A DNA stretch of 64,000 nucleotides from Streptomyces sp. ALI-76-A (GCF_030287445.1 NZ_JASVWB010000002.1:1860001-1924000); one strand, 5' to 3'; shown: positions 42,716 to 51,813, numbered from the stretch's first letter. Notes: generated from the letters alone by a model not told the origin. A program made the numbers and translations.

Positions 42716-43557
42716 ACCGCACGAAAGGACGCCCCGTGGCCGTCGCGGACGACCGCCCCCTGACCCTCGTGGACGAGCACGCGCGCGCGTGGAGCCCGCA
42801 CGAGGCCAGGACCCGCTTCCGGGCGGGCCTGACGGGCCCCACCGCCGGAGTCGCCCAGGGCCACACCCAGGTCAACCTGATCTCGGTCCCCGCCGACTGG
42901 GCGTACGACATGCTGCTGTTCTGCCAGCGCAACCCCAAGCCGTGCCCGGTGCTCGACGTCACGGACGCCGGCTCCTGGACCACCGTTCTCGCGGACGGCG
43001 CCGACCTGCGCACCGACCTGCCGCGCTACCGCGTGTGGCGGCACGGCGAGTTGGTGGACGAACCGACGGACGTGCGCGCGCACTGGCGTGGCGACCTGGT
43101 GTCGTTCCTCATCGGGTGCAGCTTCACCTTCGAGTGGGCGCTGTCCGGGGCGGGCGTCCCGATCCGCCACATCGAGCAGGGCCGCAACGTCCCGATGTAC
43201 GTGACCTCGCGCGCGTGCCGTCCGGCGGGACGCCTGCACGGCCCCCTGGTGGTGTCCATGCGCCCGGTACCGCCGGAGCATCTGGCGGCCGCGATCCGCG
43301 AGAGCAGTCTGCTCCCGGCGGTGCACGGCAGCCCCGTGCACTGCGGCGATCCCTCGGGGCTGGGCATCGACGACCTCGGCCGCCCCGACTTCGGCGAGCC
43401 GGTGGACGCCGAGCCGGACGACATCCCGGTGTTCTGGGCCTGCGGTGTGACCCCGCAGGCCGCGGTGATGGCCTCGCGCCCGCCGTTCGCCATCACCCAC
43501 GCACCGGGACAGATGTTCCTGACCGACGCCCGCGACGAGCAGTACCGCGTGGCCTGA
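42712..43557 (+). CDS. DUF1445 / YcsI family protein (D-glutamate cyclase-family, putative hydro-lyase)
   Basis: Protein of 281 residues in the UPF0317/YcsI family, assigned to the D-glutamate cyclase family. Diagnostic segments are [73 protein letters not shown], and [15 protein letters not shown], with the C-terminal [32 protein letters not shown]. The same gene sits beside the pxp genes in Bacillus (ycsI with ycsF-kipI-kipA). It may interconvert D-glutamate and 5-oxo-D-proline, which would feed the operon. GTG 42712 (aaggaa upstream, GTGA overlap) is used; GTG 42736 is an alternative. Confidence 0.85.
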   Translation: MNRTKGRPVAVADDRPLTLVDEHARAWSPHEARTRFRAGLTGPTAGVAQGHTQVNLISVPADWAYDMLLFCQRNPKPCPVLDVTDAGSWTTVLADGADLRTDLPRYRVWRHGELVDEPTDVRAHWRGDLVSFLIGCSFTFEWALSGAGVPIRHIEQGRNVPMYVTSRACRPAGRLHGPLVVSMRPVPPEHLAAAIRESSLLPAVHGSPVHCGDPSGLGIDDLGRPDFGEPVDAEPDDIPVFWACGVTPQAAVMASRPPFAITHAPGQMFLTDARDEQYRVA

Positions 43558-43592
43558 CAATGGAGAGGACGACAAGGAGGCTCGGACACTCC

Positions 43593-44351
43593 ATGACCTC
43601 GATCGATCTCAACGCCGACCTGGGCGAGGGCTTCGGCCGCTGGCACCTGACCGACGACGAGCGGTTGCTGACCGTCGTCACCAGCGCCAACGTGGCCTGC
43701 GGCTTCCACGCCGGGGACGCGGCCACCATGCGGCGGGTGTGCGCGCTGGCGGCCGAGCGCGGGGTACGGATCGGCGCGCAGGTCTCCTACCGGGACCTCG
43801 CGGGCTTCGGGCGGCGCGCGATGGACGTGCCGCCCGCCGAACTGGCGGCCGAGGTGGCCTACCAGATCGGCGCCCTGGAGGTGTTCGCGCGGGCGGCGGG
43901 CTCGCGCGTGTCGTACGTCAAACCGCACGGCGCGCTCTACAACCGGGTCGTGCGCGACGAGGAGCAGGCCGCCGCGGTCGTGGCGGGCGTCCTCCTCGCG
44001 GACGACGCCCTGCCCGTCCTCGGGCTGCCCGGCTCCCGTCTGCTGGAGCTGGCCGGGGAGGCGGGCCTGCCGCCCGTCCCGGAGGCGTTCGCGGACCGCG
44101 CGTACACCGACGAGGGCACCCTCGTGCCGCGCGGCAGGCAGGGCGCCGTGGTGACCGACCCGGAGACCGTCGTGGAGCGGTCCGTGGGGCTGGCCCGCCT
44201 CGGCGAGGTCACCTCGCTCTCCGGGACACGGATCGCGGTACAAGCGCGTTCCCTGTGCCTGCACGGTGACACACCCGGCGCGGTGGACCTGGCCCGCCGG
44301 GTCCGGGAGCGGCTGGAGACCTCGGGCGTCCGGGTGGAGGCCTTCGTATGA
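43593..44351 (+). CDS. pxpA: 5-oxoprolinase subunit A (LamB/YcsF family)
   Basis: Subunit of the ATP-dependent 5-oxoprolinase PxpABC, 252 residues. The LamB/YcsF signature is complete: SIDLNADLGEGFGRW at the N-terminus, ANVACGFHAGDAATM, and YVKPHGALYNRVV. PxpA is thought to carry out the ring-opening step on activated 5-oxoproline to give glutamate. ATG 43593 starts directly with the conserved block and has aaggagg at 43574-43580; ATG 43560 would add eleven non-conserved residues. Its stop overlaps the next ATG. Confidence 0.93.
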   Translation: MTSIDLNADLGEGFGRWHLTDDERLLTVVTSANVACGFHAGDAATMRRVCALAAERGVRIGAQVSYRDLAGFGRRAMDVPPAELAAEVAYQIGALEVFARAAGSRVSYVKPHGALYNRVVRDEEQAAAVVAGVLLADDALPVLGLPGSRLLELAGEAGLPPVPEAFADRAYTDEGTLVPRGRQGAVVTDPETVVERSVGLARLGEVTSLSGTRIAVQARSLCLHGDTPGAVDLARRVRERLETSGVRVEAFV

Positions 44352-45196
44352 GGGCCCTGCCCGTCGGCGACGACGCCCTGCTCCTCGAGGTGGCCTCGGG
44401 TGAGGAGGCGCAGGCGCTGCACGCGGAGCTGGTGCGGCGGCGCGCGGCGGGCCTGCTGACCGTTCGCGAGATCGTCCCGGCGGCCCGTACGGTCCTCCTG
44501 GACGGTCTCGACGCCCCGGACCGCCTGGCATCCGAGCTGACCGCCTCCGAGGTCCCGGTCAGTCCCCCGCGTAACCAGCCCGTCGTGGAGATCCCCGTAC
44601 GCTACGACGGCCCCGACCTGGCCGACGTCGCCGCGTACTGGGGGGTCCCGCGGGAGGAGGTGGCGCGCATCCACGCGGGCACCGAGTTCCGGGTCGCGTT
44701 CTGCGGGTTCGCCCCCGGCTTCGGCTACCTCACCGGACTGCCGGAGCGCTACGACGTCCCCCGCCGCTCCACTCCGCGCACGGCCGTCCCGGCGGGTTCG
44801 GTGGGTCTGGCGGGCCCGTACACCGGTGTGTACCCGCGCTCGTCCCCGGGCGGCTGGCAACTGATCGGCACCACGGACACCGTGCTGTGGGACCACGCGC
44901 GCGTACCGGCCGCACTCCTTTCCCCGAGCACCCGCGTGCGCTTCGTCCCGCTGCCACCGGGGAACGGGACGGAGCCCGCACCGACAGCGGAGGGGGATGT
45001 CACGGAAGCGACGGGAGCGGTGGGGGCGACCGGGGTGGCCGAACCGGGCCAACCGGGCCAACCGGGCCAACCGGGCCAACCGGCAAGGGTTGCCGGACCG
45101 GCAGGAGTTGCCGAACCGGCAGGGGTTGCCGGACCGGCCACGGCAGCAGGCGCGGCGAACCGCGTGGAACCAACCGGCCCGGTGAGGCCGGTATGA
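44348..45196 (+). CDS. pxpB: 5-oxoprolinase subunit B (KipI family) with repetitive C-terminal tail
   Basis: PxpB/KipI-type subunit, 282 residues, about 60 longer than usual. The family core (residues 1-210) is intact: YRTVLLDGL-like N-domain, AFCGFAPGFGYLTGLP, and the substrate loop PRSSPGGWQLIGTTD. From about residue 220 the chain becomes Gly/Pro/Ala-rich with four GQP repeats and three (PAGVAGPAGVAEP)-like repeats encoded by 9-bp and 18-bp tandem DNA. Start ATG 44348 overlaps pxpA; stop overlaps pxpC (ATGA). Confidence 0.9.
   Translation: MRALPVGDDALLLEVASGEEAQALHAELVRRRAAGLLTVREIVPAARTVLLDGLDAPDRLASELTASEVPVSPPRNQPVVEIPVRYDGPDLADVAAYWGVPREEVARIHAGTEFRVAFCGFAPGFGYLTGLPERYDVPRRSTPRTAVPAGSVGLAGPYTGVYPRSSPGGWQLIGTTDTVLWDHARVPAALLSPSTRVRFVPLPPGNGTEPAPTAEGDVTEATGAVGATGVAEPGQPGQPGQPGQPARVAGPAGVAEPAGVAGPATAAGAANRVEPTGPVRPV
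45042..45077. repeat. Tandem 9-bp repeat (aaccgggcc)x4 in the pxpB tail
   Basis: Four perfect units encoding Gly-Gln-Pro triplets in pxpB. The unit is a multiple of three, so copy number can vary without a frameshift. Confidence 0.9.
45080..45133. repeat. Three imperfect 18-bp repeats in the pxpB tail
   Basis: Three tandem units of the type ccggcaggggttgccgga, 1-3 mismatches apart, immediately after the 9-bp array. Each is partly palindromic (ccggca...tgccgg). Confidence 0.85.
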
Positions 45197-46062
45197 CCGA
45201 TCGCGCGCTGGCCGTCGTCCGCGCCGGGGCCCTCACGACCGTCCAGGACCAGGGTCGGCCCGGGCACGCCCACCTCGGGGTGCCGCGCTCCGGCGCGCTG
45301 GACGGGCCGACGGCGGCGCTCGCCAACCGGCTGGTCGGCAACCGCCCCGAGGCCGCCGTCCTGGAGACCACGCTCAACGGCTGTGCCGTACGGCCCCGTT
45401 CGACGGTCACCGTGGCCGTCGTGGGCGCGCCCTGCCCGGTCGCCGTGGACGGACGCCCGGTCGCCTGGGGCGCCCCGGTGCGCGTACCCGCCGGAGCCCT
45501 CCTCGACGTCGGGGCGGCGGTCTCCGGAGTACGCAGTTACCTCGCTGTCTCCGGCGGCATCACCGTGGAGCCGGTCCTCGGCAGCCGGTCCACCGACCTC
45601 CTGTCGGGTCTGGGCCCGCCCCCGCTCACGGACGGCTCGGTCCTGCCCCTCGGGACCCCGAGGCAAGCCCACGCGCGCGTGGAGCTCGCCCCGCAGCCGG
45701 CGCCCCCGGCCGAACTCGTACTCCGGGTGGTCCTGGGCCCCCGCGACGACTGGTTCACACCGGAGGCCGTCCGGGCCTTCACCTCGCACGCGTACCGGGT
45801 GTCCTCCGCGAGCAACCGCATCGGGCTGCGCACGGAGGGCCCCGCCCTGCCGCGGGCACTGGCCGGCGAACTCCCCAGCGAGGGCATGGTGCTGGGCGCC
45901 GTCCAGGTCCCACCCGACGGCAGACCGGTGGTCTTCCTGGCCGACCACCCGACCACCGGGGGCTACCCGGTGATCGCGGTCGTCCGCGGGGCGGACCTCC
46001 CGGCCGCCGCACAGGCGGTGCCGGGCACTCCGGTACGGTTCGTGGCCGTCCGCGGGCGCTGA
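45193..46062 (+). CDS. pxpC: 5-oxoprolinase subunit C (KipA / biotin-dependent carboxylase-like)
   Basis: PxpC/KipA subunit of 289 residues that activates 5-oxoproline together with PxpB. Motifs: VQDQGRPGHAHLGVPRSGALDGPTAALANRLVGN (residues 17-50), SYLAVSGGI, and the C-terminal SNRIGLRTEGPALPR...SEGMVLGAVQVPPDGRPVVFLADHPTTGGYPVIAVV that is diagnostic for the family. The ATG at 45193 overlaps the pxpB stop. It is the last gene of the MFS-DUF1445-pxpABC operon. Confidence 0.93.
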   Translation: MTDRALAVVRAGALTTVQDQGRPGHAHLGVPRSGALDGPTAALANRLVGNRPEAAVLETTLNGCAVRPRSTVTVAVVGAPCPVAVDGRPVAWGAPVRVPAGALLDVGAAVSGVRSYLAVSGGITVEPVLGSRSTDLLSGLGPPPLTDGSVLPLGTPRQAHARVELAPQPAPPAELVLRVVLGPRDDWFTPEAVRAFTSHAYRVSSASNRIGLRTEGPALPRALAGELPSEGMVLGAVQVPPDGRPVVFLADHPTTGGYPVIAVVRGADLPAAAQAVPGTPVRFVAVRGR

Positions 46063-46421
46063 GGCACGTCGGCTGTCTCCCGCCTGCCTGGCGATGCCAC
46101 ACCCGCACTCTCACCATGTGGGCACTCCCGCACCGCGGCCAGTCCCGCCCCGCGGGCTCCCGCCCCGCGGGCAGTCCCGCCCCCCCGTCCGGCGCGTGCC
46201 GGGCGTCGCCGGACGCGGACCCGAGTACATCCGATACGAGACCCCGCGCCCGGCACGCCGAGAGCACGCACTGACGCCGCGAAGCCGCCCTCCGGGCGAC
46301 GACGCTACGGCCCGCGAACGCCTGGCATCAGGCTCCACCACACCACGGACCGCGCCACGCACCGCAGCTTGATCCCAGGTGATCTCACGTGATCCCGGGC
46401 GATCTGAGCGCCCCCTCGCCC
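46063..46421. other. 359 bp intergenic region, convergent side
   Basis: Between the convergent pxpC and the broken hydrolase gene. Positions 46130-46190 contain repeated cccgccccgcgggc-type words that can pair with themselves. No gene or clear single terminator seen. Confidence 0.4.
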
Positions 46422-47322
46422 TCAGGCCACGTCCGGCCGCCGTTCGGCGACCGAGAGCGCGTCGGCCGAGAGCGCGGTGAGCGCCGCGGACACCGCCGCG
46501 GAGGCCCGCAGGTCGAGCCGGGCGCTCGTCCCGCGCGCGCGGTGCCGCATCTCGTCGACGGCGAGTGTCAGGAGCTGCGGCACCAGGTCGGTGCAGCGCC
46601 GGGCCACCCAGCCGGTGCCGGCGGTGGCCAGCCACCACAGGCTCGCCGACTTGGTGGGCGCGGGGAACTCGGGCTCGGGCGAGGGCGCGGTACCCGTCGC
46701 GAGACCGTGTTCCGCGAGCAGCGCGTGGAAGCGCAGGGCCAGCTGCCGGTGTCCCCGCTCGCCGGGGTGCAGCCGGTCCGCGCTCCACATGGCCCGGTCC
46801 GTGAGCCAGGCGCCCTCAGGCGTGCAGGTGCACGGCCGCGTACCGCTCGGACAGCGCGTGGACGACGGCGTTGACCGCCCGCTGCCGCCGGGCCAGGGGC
46901 CGCGCCAGGGAACCCGGCAACCCGAGCATCGCGCCGGGGTCGGGCAGACAGGCCGTGAGCAGGACGGCACCCTGCCCGGTGAGGGCCGAGCAGACGGTGT
47001 CCAGACGGGCGGCCACGGCCTGGATGTCGAAGGTGCAGCGCAGGGTGTCGTTGACGCCGATGACGACCGACGCGATGCCGGGCCGCAGGGCCGGCGCGGC
47101 GGGCAGTTGCCGTTCCAGCACGTCACGGGTCTGCGACCCGCTCACGGCGAGGTTGGTGAACTCCACGCGGTCCACGGCCCCCGCGAGCCCCCGGCACTCC
47201 CCAGCCCCCTCGGTCATCCCGCCGGCAAGCAGCGCGGCCCAGCCGCGCCACCCCTCCGGAACGGGATCCCCCACGCCCTCGGTCAGCGAGTCCCCCAGCG
47301 CCACGAAGCGCAGCGGTCTCAT
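46422..47322 (-). pseudogene. SGNH/GDSL hydrolase, frameshifted
   Basis: A lipase/esterase-type SGNH hydrolase of about 300 codons in two frames. The first frame (47322 to 46816) gives 168 residues with block I FVALGDSLTEG, the oxyanion Gly region SGSQTRDV and block III IGVNDT. It then ends HALSERYAAVHLHA-stop. The family-typical continuation (EGAWLTDRAMWSADRLHPGERGHRQLALRFHALL, with catalytic Asp and His, and the usual C-terminal tail) is found in another frame from about 46818 to 46422. One extra base near 46818 explains it. The start overlaps the tail of the truncated glycosyltransferase as ATGA. Real frameshift or sequencing error cannot be told apart here. Confidence 0.85.
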
Positions 47323-47827
47323 GCCACGCCTCCGGGCAGGTAGGAACCCCCCTTGGGCAGAGGCGCCCGGGAAGCACGATTCCCAGGGGCCACCGGCCGA
47401 ACAGGCGTCACCGCGTCCGCGTCATCCGCGTCGCGAGGCCCCAGGTGCGCAGCACGCCGTCGGCGCTCTCGTGGGAGACCATCACGGCGGGGACCCGGGC
47501 GCGCCGCGCCCACCTGCCGGTCCACCTCAGGGTCGTACGGTCGGAGACCTCCAGGCGGTCGGGGGCCAGTTCCTCCAGCACTCCCGCCACCCGCCGGCTG
47601 TCGGTCAGGACCTGGTAGCCGCCGGTGCCGGGCAGCAGCGGCCCCGGCAGGGTGATGACCCGTCCCTGCTCGGTCTCGCGGTCGCTCGCGCGCTCGCCCG
47701 GCACGATGAGCACGGGCTCGTGCCCGGCGGCCCGGTAGCCCTCGCCGAGTTCGCGCAGGGCGGTGCGCAGACCGCCGGACGCCGGGCCGACGAAGTTGGC
47801 CAGCCGCACGATCCGCAGCGCGCTCAC
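47319..47827 (-). pseudogene. Glycosyltransferase family 4, truncated N-terminal fragment
   Basis: GTG 47827 opens MSALRIVRLANFVGPASGGLRTALRELG, a GT4 donor/acceptor N-domain start that reads well to DGVLRTWGL. It then stops at 47408 after 139 residues (ending ATRMTRTR). Full-length relatives are about 380-400 residues, so the catalytic GT-B C-domain is missing. A short tail in another frame (VTPVRPVAPGNRASRAPLPKG..., 47319-47525) ends as ATGA with the next gene, as an intact C-terminus would. An internal deletion of roughly 700 bp is the simplest reading. The start overlaps the stop of the intact GT upstream (GTGA). Confidence 0.75.
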
Positions 47828-48954
47828 GCGGCCACCACCGTCCGGGCGGCGAGCACGTTCCCGTAGTGCCCGATCAGCTGGTCGCCGACGGCCGCCCAGG
47901 TGCGTCCCTCGACGGTGGCACGCGCGGTGCTGCCGTACGCGGTCCGCAGCGCTGGATCGGCCGCCAGGGCCCACACGGCGTCCCGTACGGCGCCGGCGTC
48001 GCGCGGCGGGACGAGGAAGCCGGTGCGCCCGTGGGCGACCAGGTCCAGCGGGCCGCCGACGGCGGGCGCGACGACGGGCACCCCGCTCGCCATGGCCTCC
48101 TGCACGGTCTGGCAGAAGGTCTCGAACGGTCCGGTGTGCACGAAGACGTCCAGGGAGGCGAAGATCCGGGCGAGTTCGTCGCCGGTACGGCGGCCCAGGA
48201 GGACGGCGCCCGGCAGCGCCTGCTCCAGGCCCGGCCGGCTCGGCCCGTCCCCGACGACCACGACCCGGACACCGTCCAGGCCGCAGACACCGGACAGCAG
48301 CTCGACCTGCTTCTCGGGGGCCAGCCGGCCGACGTAACCGACGATCAGCTCGCCGTCCGGCGCGAGTTCGCGACGCAGCGCCACGTCCCGCAGCCCGGGG
48401 CGGAAGCGGCCGGTGTCCACGCCCCGCGGCCACAGCCGCACCCGGGGCACGCCGTGTGCCTCCAGGTCGTGCAGGGCCGCGCTGGAGGGCGCGAGGGTGA
48501 GGTCCGCGGCGCTGTGGACGGAGCGGATGCGCCGCCAGGCGGCTGCCTCGCCCGCGCCCATGTAGGTGCGGGCGTATCCGGCGAGGTCGGTCTGGTAGAC
48601 CGCCACGGCGGGGATGCCGAGCCGGGCGGCGGCGGCCATGCCGCGGACGCCGAGGACGAAGGGGCTGGCGAGGTGGACGACGTCGGCACGGTGCTCGACG
48701 ATCGCCGCGGCCACGCGTCGGCTGGGGAGGGCGACGCGGACCTGTGGGTAGCCGGGGAGCGGGAGGGAGGGGACGCGGACGACAGGACACGGCGCCGGGG
48801 CATCTGCCCCGGGCCCGGGGCCGGCGGCGGTGGCCGGCGCGACGACGAGCGGGGAGTGACCGCGATCTACGAGGTGCCGGGCGGTCTGGAGCGCGCAGTG
48901 GGCCACGCCGTTCACATCGGGGGGAAAGGATTCGGTCACGATGACGACACGCAT
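47824..48954 (-). CDS. Glycosyltransferase family 4 (GDP-mannose-type, MgtA-like)
   Basis: GT-B glycosyltransferase of 376 residues. The N-domain begins MRVVIVTESFPPDVNGVAHCALQTARHL, the pattern of alpha-mannosyltransferases acting on lipid acceptors. The C-domain has LIVGYVGRLAPEKQVELL, VVVVGDGPSRPGLE and the nucleotide-sugar motif HTGPFETFCQTVQEAMASGVPVVAPAVGGP (E-x7-E type). It is probably cytosolic or membrane-associated and adds mannose to a glycolipid. It is first in an operon whose next two genes are both broken. Confidence 0.85.
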   Translation of the reverse strand: MRVVIVTESFPPDVNGVAHCALQTARHLVDRGHSPLVVAPATAAGPGPGADAPAPCPVVRVPSLPLPGYPQVRVALPSRRVAAAIVEHRADVVHLASPFVLGVRGMAAAARLGIPAVAVYQTDLAGYARTYMGAGEAAAWRRIRSVHSAADLTLAPSSAALHDLEAHGVPRVRLWPRGVDTGRFRPGLRDVALRRELAPDGELIVGYVGRLAPEKQVELLSGVCGLDGVRVVVVGDGPSRPGLEQALPGAVLLGRRTGDELARIFASLDVFVHTGPFETFCQTVQEAMASGVPVVAPAVGGPLDLVAHGRTGFLVPPRDAGAVRDAVWALAADPALRTAYGSTARATVEGRTWAAVGDQLIGHYGNVLAARTVVAA

Positions 48955-49190
48955 AGGGGTGTTGTCGCCGTACCGGACGTGGCCGCGTCAACGTGGATCT
49001 GTCCGGACGAGGAACGTCCCATGAGCGTTGCGCTGCACACCCGAGCGGGTCAGGCCGTGTTCGGGACGGTCCGGCCTCATCGAACGGCGTCGGAGGCGGG
49101 CTGGGCGCGCCGAACCCCCGGGAGGCCGAGCGGGCACCCACGGGCCCGTCCGCGTGTGCTCACGAGCGGGCGCGCCCGCGGGCCCGTCGC

Positions 49191-50630
49191 TCACATGGCG
49201 GTCGCGTCGCCGATGCTGCTGGTCAGGTCCGGTCCGATCCGGCTGCGGACGGCCGTCTGGACCTCGGCCTCCTCGGCCGGATCGGCGGCCAGGCGGCGCA
49301 GCCGCTCGACGACCCGGGCGTCACCGGTCTCGGCGTGCCGGGCGGCGATCTCCCGGGTGGTCTCCTCGCAGTCCCACAGGCACTCGACGGCGAAGCCGGT
49401 GGCGAAGGAGGGGTCGGTGGCGGCGAGGGCACGGGCGGCCCGGCCGCGCAGATGGGAGGAGGCGGTCTCGCGGTAGATGTGACGCAGTACGGGGGCCGCG
49501 CACGCGATGCCGAGCCGTCCCGTGCCGTCGACGAGGGTCCACAGGGTCGGCGCGTCGGGTCCTTCGCCCCGGACGGCCTCCCTGAGGGCGGCGAGGACGA
49601 GTTCGCTGTCCTGGGCCGCGCCCCGGCAGGCGAGCATGCGGCCGGCGGCGGCGCCGAGGGGATCGGGCCGGCGGGCCCAGCCGCGCGCCCGGTCCACGGC
49701 GGCGACACTGCGCATCCGTTCGAAGGCGTCCACGGCGGCGTCCACGACGGCCGTGGTGCCGGTGATCGCGGCCCTCTCGATCAGGTCGAGGGCAGCGGGG
49801 TCGTCGCTGTCGGCGAGATAGCGCAGGGCGGTGCAGCGGGCGCCGTCGGTGCCGTCCTCGGCGGCCCGGACGATCTCCGGCCGGTCCTCGGGTCCCGCGA
49901 CGGCCACCAGACAGCGGGCGGCGGGCACATGGAGGGCGGCACCGCGCTCCATGCCCTGCTGGGCCCACTCGAAGACGGCCCGCACGCTCCACCCTGGGCG
50001 GGGCCCGCCGGGACTCATCTGCCGCTGCCAGCGGTCGAAGCAGCCGGTCTCCTGGGCGGCCCGCACCCGCGTGGCGATCGAGGCGCGCGGATCCTCCGCC
50101 CACAGCCGCCAGGGCCGGGGTTCGAAGGCGTCCCGCACGACGGCGGCCAGCTCGGCCTCGCCCTCGGGATCGGTCGCGAACCGTGCCAGGACGGGCGCCG
50201 CGAGGGCACGCAGTCCGGCGTCGTCGTCACGCAGCGCCAGTTCGTCCAGGGCCCAGGCCCAGTTGGAGCCGGTGGCGGCGTACCGGCGCAGCAGGGCGAG
50301 CGCGTCGCGCCTGCCGTACGAGGCGAGGTGGCCGAGGACCGCGAGGGCGAGCCCGGTGCGGGACTCCTCGGTGTCGAGGACGTCCTCGACGTCGAACAGG
50401 TGGGCCTCGATCTCGTCCAGCTCGCCGTTCAGGTCGAGGAAGAGACGGGCGTAGTAGAGGGAGCGGTTCTCCACCTGCCAGTCGTGGCGGGGATCGCGCA
50501 GCACGCAGTGGCCGAGCGCCGCGAGCGCCTCGGCGCGTGGCGCGGTGAGCGCGTGCAGCGTGCCGTCGCCGCGGCCCCGTTGGAGCAGGCCGAGCAGCGT
50601 ACCGCTGGGCGCTATGACCGGATCGAACAT
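49191..50630 (-). CDS. HEAT-repeat protein
   Basis: All-helical protein of 479 residues of unknown function. Repeated units such as RCTALRYLADSDDPAALDLIERAA, AAVDAFERMRSVAAVDRARGW and LRGRAARALAATDPSFATGFAVECLWD are HEAT-like, each about 30-35 residues, spread over about 130-470. There is no catalytic motif or signal peptide, so a protein-binding scaffold role is likely. ATG 50630 (MFDPVIAPSGTLLGLLQRGRGDGTLHAL) is preferred to an upstream GTG at 50645 because the conserved block begins there. Confidence 0.75.
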   Translation of the reverse strand: MFDPVIAPSGTLLGLLQRGRGDGTLHALTAPRAEALAALGHCVLRDPRHDWQVENRSLYYARLFLDLNGELDEIEAHLFDVEDVLDTEESRTGLALAVLGHLASYGRRDALALLRRYAATGSNWAWALDELALRDDDAGLRALAAPVLARFATDPEGEAELAAVVRDAFEPRPWRLWAEDPRASIATRVRAAQETGCFDRWQRQMSPGGPRPGWSVRAVFEWAQQGMERGAALHVPAARCLVAVAGPEDRPEIVRAAEDGTDGARCTALRYLADSDDPAALDLIERAAITGTTAVVDAAVDAFERMRSVAAVDRARGWARRPDPLGAAAGRMLACRGAAQDSELVLAALREAVRGEGPDAPTLWTLVDGTGRLGIACAAPVLRHIYRETASSHLRGRAARALAATDPSFATGFAVECLWDCEETTREIAARHAETGDARVVERLRRLAADPAEEAEVQTAVRSRIGPDLTSSIGDATAM

Positions 50631-50930
50631 GGGAAACAGCCTCACATCAAGCGTCGACGCAACCGGGGTCCTGCATTACCTGGCCGCGTGACAACACGTC
50701 GGGGCGCCCGCCGTTTCCTGCTTGCTGTAAGCCATCTTCCTCTGCCTCTCGTCGGTGGCCCATGCGGACCGTCTCACGGTCCGCGCGGTGCGGCATCGCC
50801 TGCCCGGCCATCACGTCCGTGAACCACGACGTCATGATGACTCGGCAGTTCCTCCTGCCGCGACCGAAATTTCGGCGGCCCGTTACCGCCTCCCCCGTTT
50901 TCTGTGTCGTGCCTGGTCAGACCATGCGTG
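50631..50930. other. Intergenic region with two small palindromes
   Basis: No gene in 300 bp. A perfect 9-bp hairpin with a 3-nt loop is at 50764-50784 and an AT-centred palindrome ccgaaatttcgg is at 50864-50875, which is unusual in such GC-rich DNA and may be a regulator site for the HEAT gene. Confidence 0.45.
50764..50784. terminator. Hairpin, possible terminator of the ankyrin gene
   Basis: gcggaccgt pairs perfectly with acggtccgc across ctc. It lies 147 bp past the stop of the ankyrin-repeat gene on the minus strand and upstream of the HEAT gene. Stem is 9 bp without a T-tract. Confidence 0.5.
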
Positions 50931-51323
50931 TCAGTGCGCGCCGAACAGTTCCAGCACTTCTGTCCTGGCGAACATCCGGGCGGTGTCGACGGCCGAGGGG
51001 GTGCCGGCGGCCGGATCGGCACCGGCCTCCAGAAGAGCCTCGACGACCTCTGTCTCGCCCTTGAAGACGGCCCCGGCGAGGGGGGTCTGCCCCCGGTCGT
51101 TGATCCGGTTGGGATCGGCGCCCCGGGCGAGCAGGCCGCGGACCGCGTCGGCGTGGCCGTGGTAGGCGGCCAGCATCACCAGGCAGTCGCCGCGATCATT
51201 GGTCAGATTGGCCGGAACGCCCGCGTCCACATACGCCACGAGCGTCTCGGTCTGCCCCTGCCGGGCCAGATCGAAGACCTTGGTCGCCAGCTCCACGACC
51301 CCGGGGTCGATGGCTTCGCTCAT
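50931..51323 (-). CDS. Ankyrin-repeat protein
   Basis: Small cytosolic protein of 130 residues made of three to four ankyrin repeats. Clear units are LVAYVDAGVPANLTNDRGDCLVMLAAYHGHADAVRGLLARGADPN and RINDRGQTPLAGAVFKGETEVVEALLEAGADPAAGTPSAVDTARMF. The ankyrin helix-turn words TPLAxAV and LLxxGADP are exact. It must act through protein binding; the partner is unknown. ATG 51323 (MSEAIDPGVV) is chosen; the open frame upstream has no ribosome site. Confidence 0.88.
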   Translation of the reverse strand: MSEAIDPGVVELATKVFDLARQGQTETLVAYVDAGVPANLTNDRGDCLVMLAAYHGHADAVRGLLARGADPNRINDRGQTPLAGAVFKGETEVVEALLEAGADPAAGTPSAVDTARMFARTEVLELFGAH

Positions 51324-51583
51324 CGGCCGGACCACCTCTCCATGCAACCGTTCAGGTGAATCGCCAGGGTACTGGCTCGCGCCGCACATGACCCGATGTG
51401 CCCCAGGTAAAGATCACCGCGGGCCCGGTCGGACGCAAGCACCCGGTGCGACCGAACCCGAACACCTCCGCCATTTGATGTAAATACATAGAAATTCACC
51501 CAGTTGCACCTTTTATCGTATGGATACATGCTGTGATCCTGGAAGTACTCATGGTGACTGTCCCCACGAACCAGGAGAACCTC

Positions 51584-51778
51584 ATGATCCTGTCCATCTC
51601 AGGCGTCGTCCTTCTCGGCATCATCGTCTTCCTCTTCTTCAAGAAGGACGGACTCAAGGCCTCCCACGCCCTGGTGGCCGCCCTCTTCGGCTTCTACCTG
51701 GCGAGCACGGCCATCGCCCCGAGCATCAAGGCCGGCGGCGAGAGCCTCGCGAGCCTCCTCGGCGGAATCAAGTTCTGA
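51584..51778 (+). CDS. Small membrane protein upstream of the FtsK-like gene
   Basis: Protein of 64 residues with two hydrophobic helices (ILSISGVVLLGIIVFLFF, then a basic KKDGLKASH loop and ALVAALFGFYLASTAIAPSI). I do not recognise a family. ATG 51584 has aggag 6 nt upstream; ATG 51551 and GTG 51533 in the same frame are also possible. The stop is 35 bp from the FtsK-like gene on the same strand, so the two probably form an operon. The shape (small two-helix membrane protein followed by an FtsK-like protein) recalls Spd/TraB-type pairs, but there is no plasmid context. Confidence 0.75.
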   Translation: MILSISGVVLLGIIVFLFFKKDGLKASHALVAALFGFYLASTAIAPSIKAGGESLASLLGGIKF

Positions 51779-51813
51779 CGCCCCCGCCCCCCACGCACCT
51801 CCAGGAGACAGCA

